A stretch of 64,000 nucleotides of DNA from Streptomyces zingiberis (GCF_012034935.1 NZ_JAATEN010000009.1:155935-219934); one strand, 5' to 3'; numbered from the stretch's first letter, positions 26,461 through 35,388 are shown. Notes: generated by a model from the sequence alone, not told the origin. Translations and numbers: made by a program.

Positions 26461-26543
26461 CGCCGCCTCCTTCTCCGGCCGTCCGCTGTCCGGCCGTCGC
26501 TCCTGCCCTGGTGAACCGGTCGTCCCGGCCCTCGACACTATAT

Positions 26544-26597
26544 AAGGTTCCCTGTTATAAGGGATCTTGTCATTCGAGAGATCAGGAACCTTGTCAT
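26544..26597. promoter_or_regulatory. Repeat-rich operator region of the MarR-controlled operon
   Basis: AAGGTTCC (26544-26551) and GGAACCTT (26585-26592) form a perfect widely spaced inverted repeat. GGATCTTGTCAT (26562-26573) and GGAACCTTGTCAT (26585-26597) form a direct repeat. AT-rich TATATAAG and TTATAAG stretches at 26539-26560 look like promoter -10 elements facing either gene. This fits a MarR operator blocking divergent promoters. Confidence 0.6.
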
Positions 26598-26620
26598 CGA
26601 CCCCCGCCCGGAGGGACACG

Positions 26621-28219
26621 ATGGGAACCGCAGCGCGTGGCGGCGCCAACCTCGGCCTGGGCAGCTGGCCCGCCCGGCGCGCCCGCATCTCGCCCGACCG
26701 CACCGCCCTGACCGGACACGACCGCACCCTCAGCTACGCCGGGCTGGCCGACCGCACCGCACGGCTGGCCGGTGCCCTGGCCCGGCTCGGGGTCCGGCCC
26801 GGCGACCGCGTGGCCCAGCTGGGGGTCAACGCGGTGAGCGTCTTCGAGACCTTCTTCGCCACCTGGCTGCTCGGCGCGGTCGCCGTCCCCCTCAACCACC
26901 GTCTCTCCGGCCCGGAGATCCGCTACATGCTGGCGGACTCCGGAGCCGCGGCACTGGTGCACAGTCCCGACGCCGACGCCCTGGTCGCCGCCGCCTCCCC
27001 GCTCCCCGCGGAGGTGCGGCGCGTCGTCACCGTCGGCCACCCCGGGAGCGGACCGGCCGGCGGGCTCGACTACGAGACGGAGATCGCGGCCGGCCCCGCG
27101 CTCGACCCCCCGCCCCCGGTCGCCCTCGACGACCCGGCCCTCCTCCTCTACACCTCCGGTACCACCGGGCGGCCGAAGGCGGCGGTGCTCACCCACGCCA
27201 ACCTCACCTGGAACACCGTCAACCAACTCGCCCACCTCGACATCCTCGGCGGCGACCGGGTGCTCTGCATCGCGCCGCTCTTCCACGCCGTGGGCCTGGG
27301 GCAGATCACGCTTCCCACGCTCTTCAAGGGCGGCAGCGTGGAACCGGTGCCCCGCTTCGACCCCGGCGCGCTGCTGGCCCGCATCGGCGAGGCGCGGATC
27401 ACCGGCTTCTCGGCCGTTCCCACCATGCTGCAGATGCTCTGCGAGCACCCCGCCTGGGAGACCGCCGACCTCACCTCCCTCACCACCGTCGTCTACGGCG
27501 GCTCCCCGGTACAGGAGCGCGTGGCGCGGGCCTGGCTCGACCGCGGGGTGCGGGTGCGCCAGGGGTACGGCATGACCGAGGCCGCCCCGGGCGTGTGCAT
27601 GGAACCCGCCGAACCGGCGGAACCGGGTGACCAGGCGCCCGGCGGTGTCCTCTCCGCCGGCGTACCGCACTTCTTCACCGACCTGGCCGCGTACCGCGAC
27701 GGCCACCCCGCCCCGCTCACCGGCGAACCCGCCGAGCTGCTCGTCCGCGGGCCGCACGTCTTCCCCGGCTACTGGAACCGTCCCGGCGAGACCGCCGAGG
27801 CGTTCACCGGCGACGCGTGGTTCCGCACCGGCGACGTGCTGCGCGTGGACGGCGAGGGCCGGGCCCATGTGGTCGACCGCGTGAAGGACATGATCATCTC
27901 AGGCGGGGAGAACGTCTACCCGGCCGAGGTCGAGGCCGTCATCCACCAGCTCGACGAGGTGGTGACCGCCGCCGTCGTCGGCGTCCCCGACCCCCGGTGG
28001 GGCGAGGTGGGCGTCGCCTACGTCGAACTGCGCGAGGGCGCCCGCCTCACCGAGGAGGCGCTCCGCGCCCATCTGGCGGGCCGGCTCGCCAGGTACAAGA
28101 TCCCCCGGCACCTGGTCTTCGTCCCCGGACTGCCGGCCAACGCCACCGGCAAGATCCGCCGCGTGGAGCTGCGGCAGCGAGCCGCGGAGACGTTCCCCAC
28201 CCCGGAAGGACCCCGATGA
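26621..28219 (+). CDS. Acyl-CoA ligase (AMP-forming, class I adenylating)
   Basis: Enzyme of 532 residues that would activate a carboxylic acid with ATP and CoA. It has the P-loop-like LLLYTSGTTGRPKAAVLTHAN, the adenine-site YGGSPVQERV and RQGYGMTEAAPGVC, the hinge WFRTGDVLRVDGEGRAHVVDRVKD and the catalytic Lys in NATGKIRRVEL. The acid bound cannot be read from sequence; aromatic or medium-chain acids are typical. ATG at 26621 follows GGAGGGACACG. It is the first gene of an operon under the divergent MarR regulator, and its stop overlaps the next start. Confidence 0.9.
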   Translation: MGTAARGGANLGLGSWPARRARISPDRTALTGHDRTLSYAGLADRTARLAGALARLGVRPGDRVAQLGVNAVSVFETFFATWLLGAVAVPLNHRLSGPEIRYMLADSGAAALVHSPDADALVAAASPLPAEVRRVVTVGHPGSGPAGGLDYETEIAAGPALDPPPPVALDDPALLLYTSGTTGRPKAAVLTHANLTWNTVNQLAHLDILGGDRVLCIAPLFHAVGLGQITLPTLFKGGSVEPVPRFDPGALLARIGEARITGFSAVPTMLQMLCEHPAWETADLTSLTTVVYGGSPVQERVARAWLDRGVRVRQGYGMTEAAPGVCMEPAEPAEPGDQAPGGVLSAGVPHFFTDLAAYRDGHPAPLTGEPAELLVRGPHVFPGYWNRPGETAEAFTGDAWFRTGDVLRVDGEGRAHVVDRVKDMIISGGENVYPAEVEAVIHQLDEVVTAAVVGVPDPRWGEVGVAYVELREGARLTEEALRAHLAGRLARYKIPRHLVFVPGLPANATGKIRRVELRQRAAETFPTPEGPR

Positions 28220-29037
28220 CCCACCCCCGCCCCCGGCCGACCGGCGACTCCGTGCCCCTGCCGCCGTCCCTGCGGTGGGAGCGGCAGGGAGAGCACGGGG
28301 AGATCGCCGTGCTCCGCATCTCCCGCCCCGAGAAGCGCAACGCCCTGGACGACCCGACCGTCCTGGGGCTGGAGGCGTTCTTCACCGACCCCCCCGAGGG
28401 GGTGCGCGCCGTCGTCCTGGACGCGGACGGCGACCACTTCAGCGCCGGGCTCGACCTGGCCGAACTGGTGGAGCGGGACGCCTTCCGGAGTCTGGAGCAC
28501 TCCCGGATGTGGCACCGCGCCTTCGAACGCGTCGAACGCGGCCGCGTCCCCGTCGTCTCCGTCCTCAAGGGCGCCGTGATCGGCGGCGGCCTGGAACTGG
28601 CCTGCGCCACCCACATCAGGGTCGCCGAGACCGGCGCCTACTACGCCCTCCCCGAGGGCCGGCACGGGCTGTTCACCGGCGGCGGCGCGGCCGTCCGGCT
28701 GCCCCGGCTGATCGGCGCCCACCGCATGGCCGACATGATGCTCACCGGCCGGGCCCTCGACGCCGAGGAGGGACACCGGCTCGGTGTCTCGCAGTACCTG
28801 GTGGCGCCGGGGGAGGGGACCGCCCGCGCGCTGGAACTCGCCGCCACCATCGCCCGGAACTCCCCGGTCACCAACTTCGCCGTGCTCCAGGCCCTGCCCC
28901 GGATCGCCGAGGCCGGTCCCGACGAGGGATCACTCCTGGAATCGCTGATGGCGGCGGCCGCCTCCGCGACCCCCGAGGCACAGGACCGGATGCGCGCGTT
29001 CCTCGACGGCCGGGCGCGGAAGGCGGGGCGGCCGTGA
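28216..29037 (+). CDS. Enoyl-CoA hydratase/isomerase family (crotonase)
   Basis: Enzyme of 273 residues acting on acyl-CoA thioesters. The oxyanion-hole regions DHFSAGLDLAEL and KGAVIGGGLELACATHIRVA, and the second glutamate region YYALPEGRHGLF, are present; both catalytic glutamates of hydratases are kept. ATG at 28216 overlaps the ligase stop (ATGA), so it is translationally coupled. It could hydrate an enoyl-CoA or perform a retro-aldol cleavage such as feruloyl-CoA to vanillin. The presence of an aromatic-aldehyde dehydrogenase 7 kb upstream is only suggestive. Confidence 0.88.
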   Translation: MTHPRPRPTGDSVPLPPSLRWERQGEHGEIAVLRISRPEKRNALDDPTVLGLEAFFTDPPEGVRAVVLDADGDHFSAGLDLAELVERDAFRSLEHSRMWHRAFERVERGRVPVVSVLKGAVIGGGLELACATHIRVAETGAYYALPEGRHGLFTGGGAAVRLPRLIGAHRMADMMLTGRALDAEEGHRLGVSQYLVAPGEGTARALELAATIARNSPVTNFAVLQALPRIAEAGPDEGSLLESLMAAAASATPEAQDRMRAFLDGRARKAGRP

Positions 29038-31004
29038 CGGCCCCCGAGGTGCTGCGGGCCCCCGCCCCCGACTGGCGGGAGACCACCGAGCTCGGCCGCC
29101 ACCTGCGGTTCCTCGCGGAGGTACGCGGCCTGAGCTTCTCCTCCTACGCCGAGCTCCACCGCTGGTCGGTGACGGACCTGGCGGGATTCTGGTCCTCCCT
29201 GAGCGACGCCTTCGGCGTGCGCTTCACCACCCCCGCCGAACGGGTGCTCGGCCGCCGGGAGATGCCCGGCGCCGAGTGGTTCCCGGGGGCGACCCTCAAC
29301 TACGCCGAGCACGCCCTGCGCGGCGCCGGCTCCGGCGACGGTGAGACCGCCCTGCTGGCCCACTCGCAGACCCGCCCGGCCACCGCGCTCACCTGGGGCG
29401 AGCTGCGTGACCAGGTCGCCCGGGCCCGCGCCGGTCTGCGGCGGCTGGGCGTCCGGCCCGGCGACCGTGTCGCGGCCTACCTGCCGAACATCCCCGAGAC
29501 GGTGGTCGCCTTCCTCGCCACCGCGAGCCTCGGCGCGGTCTGGGCGAGCTGCGCCCCGGAGTTCGGCGCCCGCGGGGTCGTGGACCGCTTCGCCCAGATC
29601 GAGCCGGCGGTGCTGCTGGCCGTCCCCGGCTACCGCTACGGCGTCCGCGACATCGACCGCCGGACCGAGGTCGCCGCCGTCCGGGCCGCGCTCCCCACGG
29701 TGCGCCACGTCGTCTCCGTGGACTACGGTCCCGGCGCGCTGCCGGACACCGTCCGGTGGGAGGAACTGCTCGCCGGCGCCCCCGAGCCCGGCTGCGAGCC
29801 GGTGCCCTTCGCCCACCCCCTGTACGTGCTCTTCTCCTCCGGTACCACCGGCCGCCCCAAGCCGATCGTCCACGGGCACGGCGGCATCCTCCTGGAACAT
29901 CTGAAGAACCACGCCCTCAGCTGGGACCTGCGCCGCGGCGACCGCCTCCTGTGGTACACCACCACGGCCTGGATGATGTGGAACGCCCTGGTCTCCGCGC
30001 TGCTCGTGGGGGCCGCTCCGGTCCTCGCCGACGGCAACCCCCTCCACCCCGGCCTGGACGCGCAGTGGGAACTGGCCGCGGGCACCGGGGCCACCCTGAT
30101 GGGCGCCAGCCCCGGGTTCCTCATGGCCTGCCGCCGCGAAGGGCTCACACCGGCGCGCGACCACGATCTGAGCCGCGTCCGCCAGATCGGCGCCGCCGGC
30201 AGCCCGCTGCCGGCCGAGGGATACCGCTGGGTCGCCGGGGAGTTCGGGCCGGGAGTGCTGCTCAACGTCGGCAGCGGCGGCACCGACGTGTGTTCCGGCA
30301 TCGTGCAGGGCGGGCCCTGGCAGCCCGTGGTGGCGGGAGAGATATCCGGCCCCGCCCTCGGGGTCGCGGCCACGGCCTTCGACGAGGACGGCCGGGAGGT
30401 CACCGGCGCCCTCGGCGAACTGGTGATCACCGAGCCGATGCCGTCCATGCCGGTGGCCTTCTGGGGCGACACCGACGGCTCCCGCTACCGCTCCGCCTAC
30501 TTCGACCGTTACCCGGGCGTCTGGCGCCACGGCGACTGGGTGCGCTTCTCCGCCGAGGACAGCTGCGTCGTGGCCGGCCGCTCCGACGCCACCTTGAACC
30601 GGGGCGGGGTCCGGCTGGGCACCGCCGAGTTCTACCGCGTCGTCGAGGAACTCCCCGAGGTCGAGGACAGCCTGGTGGTGCACCTGGAGGACCCGGCCGG
30701 CGGCAACGGCGAACTCCTGCTCTACGTCGTCGTCCGGGAACCGGCCCGGCTCGACGACACGCTGCGCGAGACGATCACCCGGTCACTGCGCGGGGCCCTG
30801 TCACCCCGCCACGTCCCGGACACCGTCGCCGCCGTACCGGCCGTGCCGCGCAACCGCACCGGCAAGAAACTCGAACTGCCCGTCAAACGCATCCTCCAGG
30901 GAGCCCCGCCGCACGAGGTGGCGGAACGGGACGCGCTGGCGGACCCGGCCGCACTGGACGCCTTCGCCGCCCACGCCGCCGCCCGTCGCGGGGGTGCCCG
31001 GTGA
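29034..31004 (+). CDS. Acetoacetyl-CoA synthetase (acetoacetate-CoA ligase)
   Basis: AMP-forming ligase of 656 residues, the usual length for acetoacetyl-CoA synthetase. It has the N-terminal extension with SFSSYAELHRWSV and FWSSLSDAFGVRF, ATLNYAEHALRG, the P-loop LFSSGTTGRPKPIVHGHGG, TTTAWMMWNAL, and the GSGGTDVC and PAVPRNRTGKKLEL motifs of the family. It makes acetoacetyl-CoA from acetoacetate. GTG at 29034 overlaps the previous stop by the GTGA arrangement. With the 3-hydroxyacyl-CoA dehydrogenase next to it, it points to use of a short beta-oxo or beta-hydroxy acid. Confidence 0.9.
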   Translation: MTAPEVLRAPAPDWRETTELGRHLRFLAEVRGLSFSSYAELHRWSVTDLAGFWSSLSDAFGVRFTTPAERVLGRREMPGAEWFPGATLNYAEHALRGAGSGDGETALLAHSQTRPATALTWGELRDQVARARAGLRRLGVRPGDRVAAYLPNIPETVVAFLATASLGAVWASCAPEFGARGVVDRFAQIEPAVLLAVPGYRYGVRDIDRRTEVAAVRAALPTVRHVVSVDYGPGALPDTVRWEELLAGAPEPGCEPVPFAHPLYVLFSSGTTGRPKPIVHGHGGILLEHLKNHALSWDLRRGDRLLWYTTTAWMMWNALVSALLVGAAPVLADGNPLHPGLDAQWELAAGTGATLMGASPGFLMACRREGLTPARDHDLSRVRQIGAAGSPLPAEGYRWVAGEFGPGVLLNVGSGGTDVCSGIVQGGPWQPVVAGEISGPALGVAATAFDEDGREVTGALGELVITEPMPSMPVAFWGDTDGSRYRSAYFDRYPGVWRHGDWVRFSAEDSCVVAGRSDATLNRGGVRLGTAEFYRVVEELPEVEDSLVVHLEDPAGGNGELLLYVVVREPARLDDTLRETITRSLRGALSPRHVPDTVAAVPAVPRNRTGKKLELPVKRILQGAPPHEVAERDALADPAALDAFAAHAAARRGGAR

Positions 31005-31945
31005 CGGCCGCGGGCATCGCCCGGGTGGCCGTCGTCGGCACCGGCGTCATCGGCGCCGGCTGGGCCGCGCACTTCCTCGCCCACGGCCTGGACGTCGCCG
31101 CCGCGGACCCCGCGCCCGGCGCCGAGGAACGGCTGCGCGCCGACGTCGCCGCGCACTGGCCCGCCGTCAGCCGCCTCGGCCTGGCGCCGGGCGCCTCCCC
31201 GGACCGGCTGACGTTCACCGCCGACCCCGCCGCCGCGGCCGCCGGCGCCGACTTCGTCCAGGAGAACGGGCCCGAGCGGGAGGACCTCAAGCAGGCCCTC
31301 TTCGCCGAACTGGACGCCGCCGCCCGGCCCGGCGTCCCCCTGGCCAGCTCCACCTCGGGCCTGGCCGCCACGGCGATCGCCCGCGGCTGCGCGCGCCACC
31401 CCGAGCGCGTCCTGGTCGCGCACCCCTTCAACCCCGCGCACCTCATCCCCCTGGTGGAGGTGGTGCCCGGCGAGCGGACGGACGAGGAGACCACCCTGCG
31501 CGCTCTCGCCCTCTATACCGCCACCGGCAAGAAACCCATCCGTCTCCGCCAGGAGCTGCCCGGGCACGTCGCCAACCGGCTCCAGGCCGCGCTGTGGCGG
31601 GAGGCCTACTCGCTCGTCGACCGTGGCGTGGCCACCGTCCGCGACATCGACACCGCCGTCGCGCACGGCCCCGGGCTGCGCTGGGCCCTGCTCGGCCCGC
31701 TGGCCAACCAGCATCTCTCCGGCGGCCCCGGCGGGCTCGCCCACGTCCTGGAACACCTCGGCCCGCCCACCGAGGCCTGGTGGCGGGACCTGGGCGACCC
31801 GTCCCTCACCCCCGCGCTGGTGGCGAAACTCGTCGCCGGGGTGGAGGAGGAACTCGCGGGGCTCCCGCACGACGAACTCGTCGCACGCCGCGACGCCCTG
31901 CTGCACCTCCTGCTCACCGCCAAGGCGGACAGCGACCTGCCCTGA
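31001..31945 (+). CDS. 3-hydroxyacyl-CoA/carnitine-type dehydrogenase
   Basis: NAD-dependent enzyme of 314 residues. The Rossmann start is VAVVGTGVIGAGWAAHFLAHGL; the central FVQENGPEREDLKQ and the active-site AHPFNPAHLIPLVEVVPG follow. The opening and the QENxPER motif resemble carnitine 3-dehydrogenases more than fatty-acid beta-oxidation enzymes, but plain 3-hydroxyacyl-CoA dehydrogenase is also possible. GTG at 31001 overlaps the upstream stop, so four genes in a row are coupled. If the substrate is carnitine, the product would be a dehydrocarnitine; betaine metabolism genes are not seen nearby. Confidence 0.82.
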   Translation: MTAAGIARVAVVGTGVIGAGWAAHFLAHGLDVAAADPAPGAEERLRADVAAHWPAVSRLGLAPGASPDRLTFTADPAAAAAGADFVQENGPEREDLKQALFAELDAAARPGVPLASSTSGLAATAIARGCARHPERVLVAHPFNPAHLIPLVEVVPGERTDEETTLRALALYTATGKKPIRLRQELPGHVANRLQAALWREAYSLVDRGVATVRDIDTAVAHGPGLRWALLGPLANQHLSGGPGGLAHVLEHLGPPTEAWWRDLGDPSLTPALVAKLVAGVEEELAGLPHDELVARRDALLHLLLTAKADSDLP

Positions 31946-31986
31946 ATCGCCCCGGACCGCTCACCCCACCCGCACGGAAGGCCCGC

Positions 31987-32853
31987 ATGGATCTCGACGC
32001 GCTCGACGCCATCGACACCCACGTCCACGTCGAGCAGGACGGCCACGGCCGCCGCGCCCTGGACCAGGAACTCCTCGACGCCTCGGCCGCCTACTTCAAG
32101 TCCGGCCGGGACCGCACCCCCACCCTGGACGGCATCGCCGGTCACTACCGCGCCCGCCGGATCGCCGCGGTGGTCTTCACCGTCGACGCCACGGCCGCCA
32201 CCGGCCACCCCGCGCTCTCCAGCGAGGAGATCGCGGAGGCCGCCGCGGCCCACACCGACATCCTCATCCCGTTCGGCTCCGTCGACCCCCACGCGGGCCG
32301 GGCCGCCGTGAACCGGGCCCGCCGCCTGGTCTCCGGGTACGGGGTGCGGGGTTTCAAGTTCCACCCCAGCCTCCAGGCGTTCGAGCCCAACGACCGGCGG
32401 TACTACCCGCTCTACGAGGCGCTGGCCGAGGCGGGCGTGCCGGCCCTCTTCCACACCGGCCAGACCGGCATCGGCGCCGGACTGCCCGGTGGCCGCGGCA
32501 TCAAGCTGCGCTACTCCGACCCGATGCTCCTCGACGACGTCGCCGCCGACTTCCCCGAGCTGACCGTCGTCCTCGCCCACCCCTCCGTCCCCTGGCAGGA
32601 CGAGGCCATCTCCATCGCCACGCACAAGGCGAACGTCTACATCGACCTCTCCGGCTGGTCGCCCAAGTACTTCCCGCCCCAGCTGGTCCGCGCCGCGGGC
32701 GGCATCCTCCGGCGCAAGGTCCTCTTCGGCTCCGACTTCCCGCTGATCACCCCCGAGCGGTGGCTCGCCGACTTCGCCGGGCTGGACCTGAAGGACGAGG
32801 CACGCCCGCTGATCCTCAAGGAGAACGCCGCGCGCGTGCTCGGCCTGGCCTGA
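31987..32853 (+). CDS. Amidohydrolase-2 family metal hydrolase/decarboxylase
   Basis: TIM-barrel enzyme of 288 residues of the ACMSD/resorcylate decarboxylase/oxalomesaconate hydratase group. Metal ligands are visible: IDTHVHVE (HxH), the FKFHPSLQ region, LFHTGQTG, VLAHPSVPW and the aspartate in FGSDFPLI. Such enzymes act on aromatic acids or ring-cleavage products. ATG at 31987 follows GGAAGG, and the gap to the previous gene is 41 bases, so it is likely the last gene of the MarR-controlled operon. The combination hints that the operon's substrate is an aromatic or side-chain acid. Confidence 0.82.
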   Translation: MDLDALDAIDTHVHVEQDGHGRRALDQELLDASAAYFKSGRDRTPTLDGIAGHYRARRIAAVVFTVDATAATGHPALSSEEIAEAAAAHTDILIPFGSVDPHAGRAAVNRARRLVSGYGVRGFKFHPSLQAFEPNDRRYYPLYEALAEAGVPALFHTGQTGIGAGLPGGRGIKLRYSDPMLLDDVAADFPELTVVLAHPSVPWQDEAISIATHKANVYIDLSGWSPKYFPPQLVRAAGGILRRKVLFGSDFPLITPERWLADFAGLDLKDEARPLILKENAARVLGLA

Positions 32854-33065
32854 CGGCCCGGCGGGCCGCGCCCACCGCCCGGTTGAGCGCCACGCCCCTC
32901 CGCCACGTACTCCCGGCCGTGACCCGGTGAACGGGCCGGCGGACGTCTCCGCCGCGCCCGGCCCGCCGGGCACGCGGGAGACGCGCCGGACGAGGGATCT
33001 GCCCGCGCCGCGGATACGAGGACGTCTCCCGCGTGAAGAGTCCACCGTGGAGCCGAGAGGTGAGC

Positions 33066-33896
33066 ATGTCCCGAGCACGAGGCAAGAACCGCAAGTACCG
33101 CATCCTGGCCCTGGGGGTGGCGGGGGCCGCGGTGGTCGCCGGGGGAGTGGCCACGAGCGGCGCGTTCGCCGGGGAGGACGGCGGGACGGCCGGGCGCCCC
33201 ACGGCGGCCCAGGTGATCAGCTGCCCCTCCGCCGAGGGCAGCCTGCCGCAGGTCCCCGAACAGGCCCGTGCCGAGGTCGACCGGGAACTGGCCGCCTTGG
33301 AGCAGCAGATCACCGAGGCGAACGAGCGCATCGTGAACACGCAGGGGCAGGGCGGTCCGAACTTCGTGCAGAACGCGATCCTCGGCCCGCTCGCGGACAA
33401 GCGCACCGCGGCGCTCAACCGCATCGAGACGGCCATCGGCCGCTTCGCCGACAAGCCGGACGGACTGGAGGCACTGGCCGGCTGCACCCTCGCGGACGGG
33501 GCCGGGGGGACGGCGCAGGCACCGGCGGCCGGCGCGGGCGAGGCCGAGGGCGGCCCGGCTGAACCGGCGGACGGGGCCGAGGGGGCCGCGCCCGCGGGCG
33601 TCGCCACCGTCGCCTGCCCGGACGTCGGCGGACAGCTCGCCGCCGTGCCCGGCGGGGCGCAGGCCCAGGTCGACCGCGAACTGGCCGCCTTGGAGCAGCA
33701 GATCACCGAGGCGAACGAGCGCATCGTGAACACGCAGGGGCAGGGCGGTCCCAACTTCGTGCAGAACGCGATCCTCGGCCCGCTCGACGACAAGCGGGCG
33801 GCGGTGCTCGACCGCATCGGCCAGGCCCTCGAGCGGGCGGGCGGCAACCGGCCCGCGGGGCTGGACGCGCTGAGCACCTGCGGCCTGAACGAGTAG
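33066..33896 (+). CDS. Secreted protein with two near-identical repeat domains
   Basis: Exported protein of 276 residues with a signal peptide (ILALGVAGAAVVAGGVATSGAFA) and no recognisable enzyme motif. Two domains of about 75 residues, each starting and ending with a cysteine, share the core RELAALEQQITEANERIVNT followed by QGQGGPNFVQNAILGPL, and are joined by an Ala/Gly/Pro/Glu-rich linker. The paired cysteines suggest one disulfide per domain. ATG at 33066 is chosen; an upstream in-frame start at 33033 adds only 11 residues. The repeats are nearly identical in DNA, so the duplication is recent. Function unknown; a surface or binding role is possible. Confidence 0.8.
   Translation: MSRARGKNRKYRILALGVAGAAVVAGGVATSGAFAGEDGGTAGRPTAAQVISCPSAEGSLPQVPEQARAEVDRELAALEQQITEANERIVNTQGQGGPNFVQNAILGPLADKRTAALNRIETAIGRFADKPDGLEALAGCTLADGAGGTAQAPAAGAGEAEGGPAEPADGAEGAAPAGVATVACPDVGGQLAAVPGGAQAQVDRELAALEQQITEANERIVNTQGQGGPNFVQNAILGPLDDKRAAVLDRIGQALERAGGNRPAGLDALSTCGLNE
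33276..33786 (+). repeat. 118-bp direct repeat inside the secreted protein gene
   Basis: Copies at 33276-33393 and 33669-33786 match at 116 of 118 positions by eye, including silent positions. They lie 393 bp apart, in the same reading frame. This is a recent in-frame duplication or is kept alike by gene conversion. Confidence 0.9.
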
Positions 33897-33904
33897 AGGG
33901 CGCG

Positions 33905-33961
33905 CCGGCCGGCGGGGACGGCCCGGCCGGGACTCCCGCCGGACCGTCCCCGGCCGGCCGG
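33905..33961. terminator. Bidirectional hairpin terminator
   Basis: A 17-18 bp GC stem (33905-33921 with 33944-33961, one bulged base) lies between the convergent secreted-protein gene and the PLP decarboxylase gene. Confidence 0.7.
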
Positions 33962-34027
33962 CCGTACGGACGGCCCCCCGGCGCGCGGAGCCGCCCGCCC
34001 GGGGACCGGCGCCCAGCCGTCCCGCGC

Positions 34028-35335
34028 TCACCGGCGGGCTCCTGACGGGGCCTCGCCGTCCTCCACCGCCACCGGCGCGTCCGCTCCGTCCGGCTCGCCG
34101 CCACCCCCCGGGGCCACCGGCGCGGTACGGGTGGTGAGCCGCCAGAGCGCGGGCCGGGCGCCGCCGTCGTGGACGAGCTGGAGCGGGGCCGGCCGGCTGA
34201 GGAAGGCGGTCAGGCCGGTGGTGAGCCCGTAGGCGCCGACGTTGGGGAAGGACAGCACATCACCGACGTCCGGCCGGGCGACCCGGGTACGGGACGCGAG
34301 CTGGTCCAGGGGGGTGCACAACGGACCGGCGATGTCGGCGGTGACCTCCGGCCGGGAGCCGGGAGCGGCACTGAGGTTCTCCGGCCCGGCGCCCGGCGGC
34401 AGCAGCCGCCCCAGCCCGGTCATGCCGCCGAGGACGTGGACGCCGGCGTCGGTGACGGCCAGCAGCGGGCGGCCCGGCACCTCCTTGACGTCGAGGACGG
34501 TGGCCAGCAGCGTTCCGCAGGCGGCCATGAGGCGCCGGCCGCTCTCGAACCAGACCCGTGGCGCGGGGGGCGGGTCCCACCCGGCGGTCAGAGCGGCCAG
34601 CGGAGCGCGGAGCGGGGTGAGATCGCAGCCGTGGCCCGGCGCGGCGTACGGCCAGGGGAAGCCGCCACCGAGGTCCACCACCCGTGGTGTGAACCCGGTG
34701 GCCCGCTGCAGCGCCGTCACCGCCGCCCGGGCGCGCGCGAAACCGTCGAGAAGGGCGTCGGCGTCCGGCAGCTGGGAGCCCAGGTAGAGGTGGCACCCCT
34801 CGACGGTCCAAGGGTCCGCGGGGCCCGCGTCGAGACAGATGGCGGCGGCCTCCCGGGCGCTCAGGCCGAACGGGCGGCCCCGGGCCATGGACAGTCCGCA
34901 CGGAGGGCCGTCACCGGGCCGCAGCCTCAGCAACAGCCGCAGCCGGCGCCCCCGCGCCACCGCCGCGGCGCGGAGCAGCGGGAGTTCGTGGCGGGACTCG
35001 CAGGAGAAGGTGCGGACCCCGCGCGCGACGGCCTCGTCGACCTCGGCCCGGGTCTTTCCGGGGCCGCCGTAGAGGACGGCGCCGGGACGGTACCCCGCGG
35101 CCAGTGCCGCCTCGAGCTCCCCGGTGGAGCAGACCTCAGCCCCGCACCCGGCCCCGCGCGCCGCACCGACGACGGGCGGCAGGGGGTTGGCCTTGAGGGA
35201 GTACAGCAGCCGGGCGCCGGGCGGCAGGACGGCGCGGAGCTCGGCGGCCCGCTCCCGCACCTCGGCGAGATCGTAGAGGTAGAGCGGGGTGCCGTACCGC
35301 CGTGCGTGCCGGAGGAGTTCGCCGCGCCGCACCAC
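34028..35335 (-). CDS. Type III PLP-dependent decarboxylase (SbnH/BtrK-like)
   Basis: Alanine-racemase-fold enzyme of 435 residues that decarboxylates an amino acid or an amino-acid-derived intermediate. The PLP lysine is Lys48 in LLYSLKANPLPP. Other family motifs are YGGPGKTRAEVDEAV, ESRHELPLL, the phosphate-site VVDLGGGFPWPY, WFESGRRLM and the dimer-contributed GPLCTPLDQLASR. Late GAYG and the Cys-Thr-Pro variant are closer to SbnH (siderophore) and BtrK (acyl-carrier-bound glutamate) than to diaminopimelate decarboxylase. GTG at 35335 follows AAAGGA. It is divergent from a radical SAM gene; no NRPS or NIS synthetase gene is adjacent. Confidence 0.85.
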   Translation of the reverse strand: MVRRGELLRHARRYGTPLYLYDLAEVRERAAELRAVLPPGARLLYSLKANPLPPVVGAARGAGCGAEVCSTGELEAALAAGYRPGAVLYGGPGKTRAEVDEAVARGVRTFSCESRHELPLLRAAAVARGRRLRLLLRLRPGDGPPCGLSMARGRPFGLSAREAAAICLDAGPADPWTVEGCHLYLGSQLPDADALLDGFARARAAVTALQRATGFTPRVVDLGGGFPWPYAAPGHGCDLTPLRAPLAALTAGWDPPPAPRVWFESGRRLMAACGTLLATVLDVKEVPGRPLLAVTDAGVHVLGGMTGLGRLLPPGAGPENLSAAPGSRPEVTADIAGPLCTPLDQLASRTRVARPDVGDVLSFPNVGAYGLTTGLTAFLSRPAPLQLVHDGGARPALWRLTTRTAPVAPGGGGEPDGADAPVAVEDGEAPSGARR

Positions 35336-35375
35336 CCGTTCCTTTCTCCGGTGAATACCCGCTTCTGCGCTGCCC

Positions 35376-35388
35376 GGGAATCGTTCCC
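35376..35388. promoter_or_regulatory. Inverted repeat GGGAA-TCG-TTCCC between divergent genes
   Basis: A perfect 5-bp dyad, extendable to 7-8 bp with one mismatch, lies in the 120-base region shared by the decarboxylase and radical SAM genes. It is a candidate common operator. Confidence 0.35.

Noticed and set aside
33276..33786. Repeat pair considered as an insertion-sequence end or recombination site
   Set aside because: Both copies are in frame within one coding sequence and encode a protein domain.
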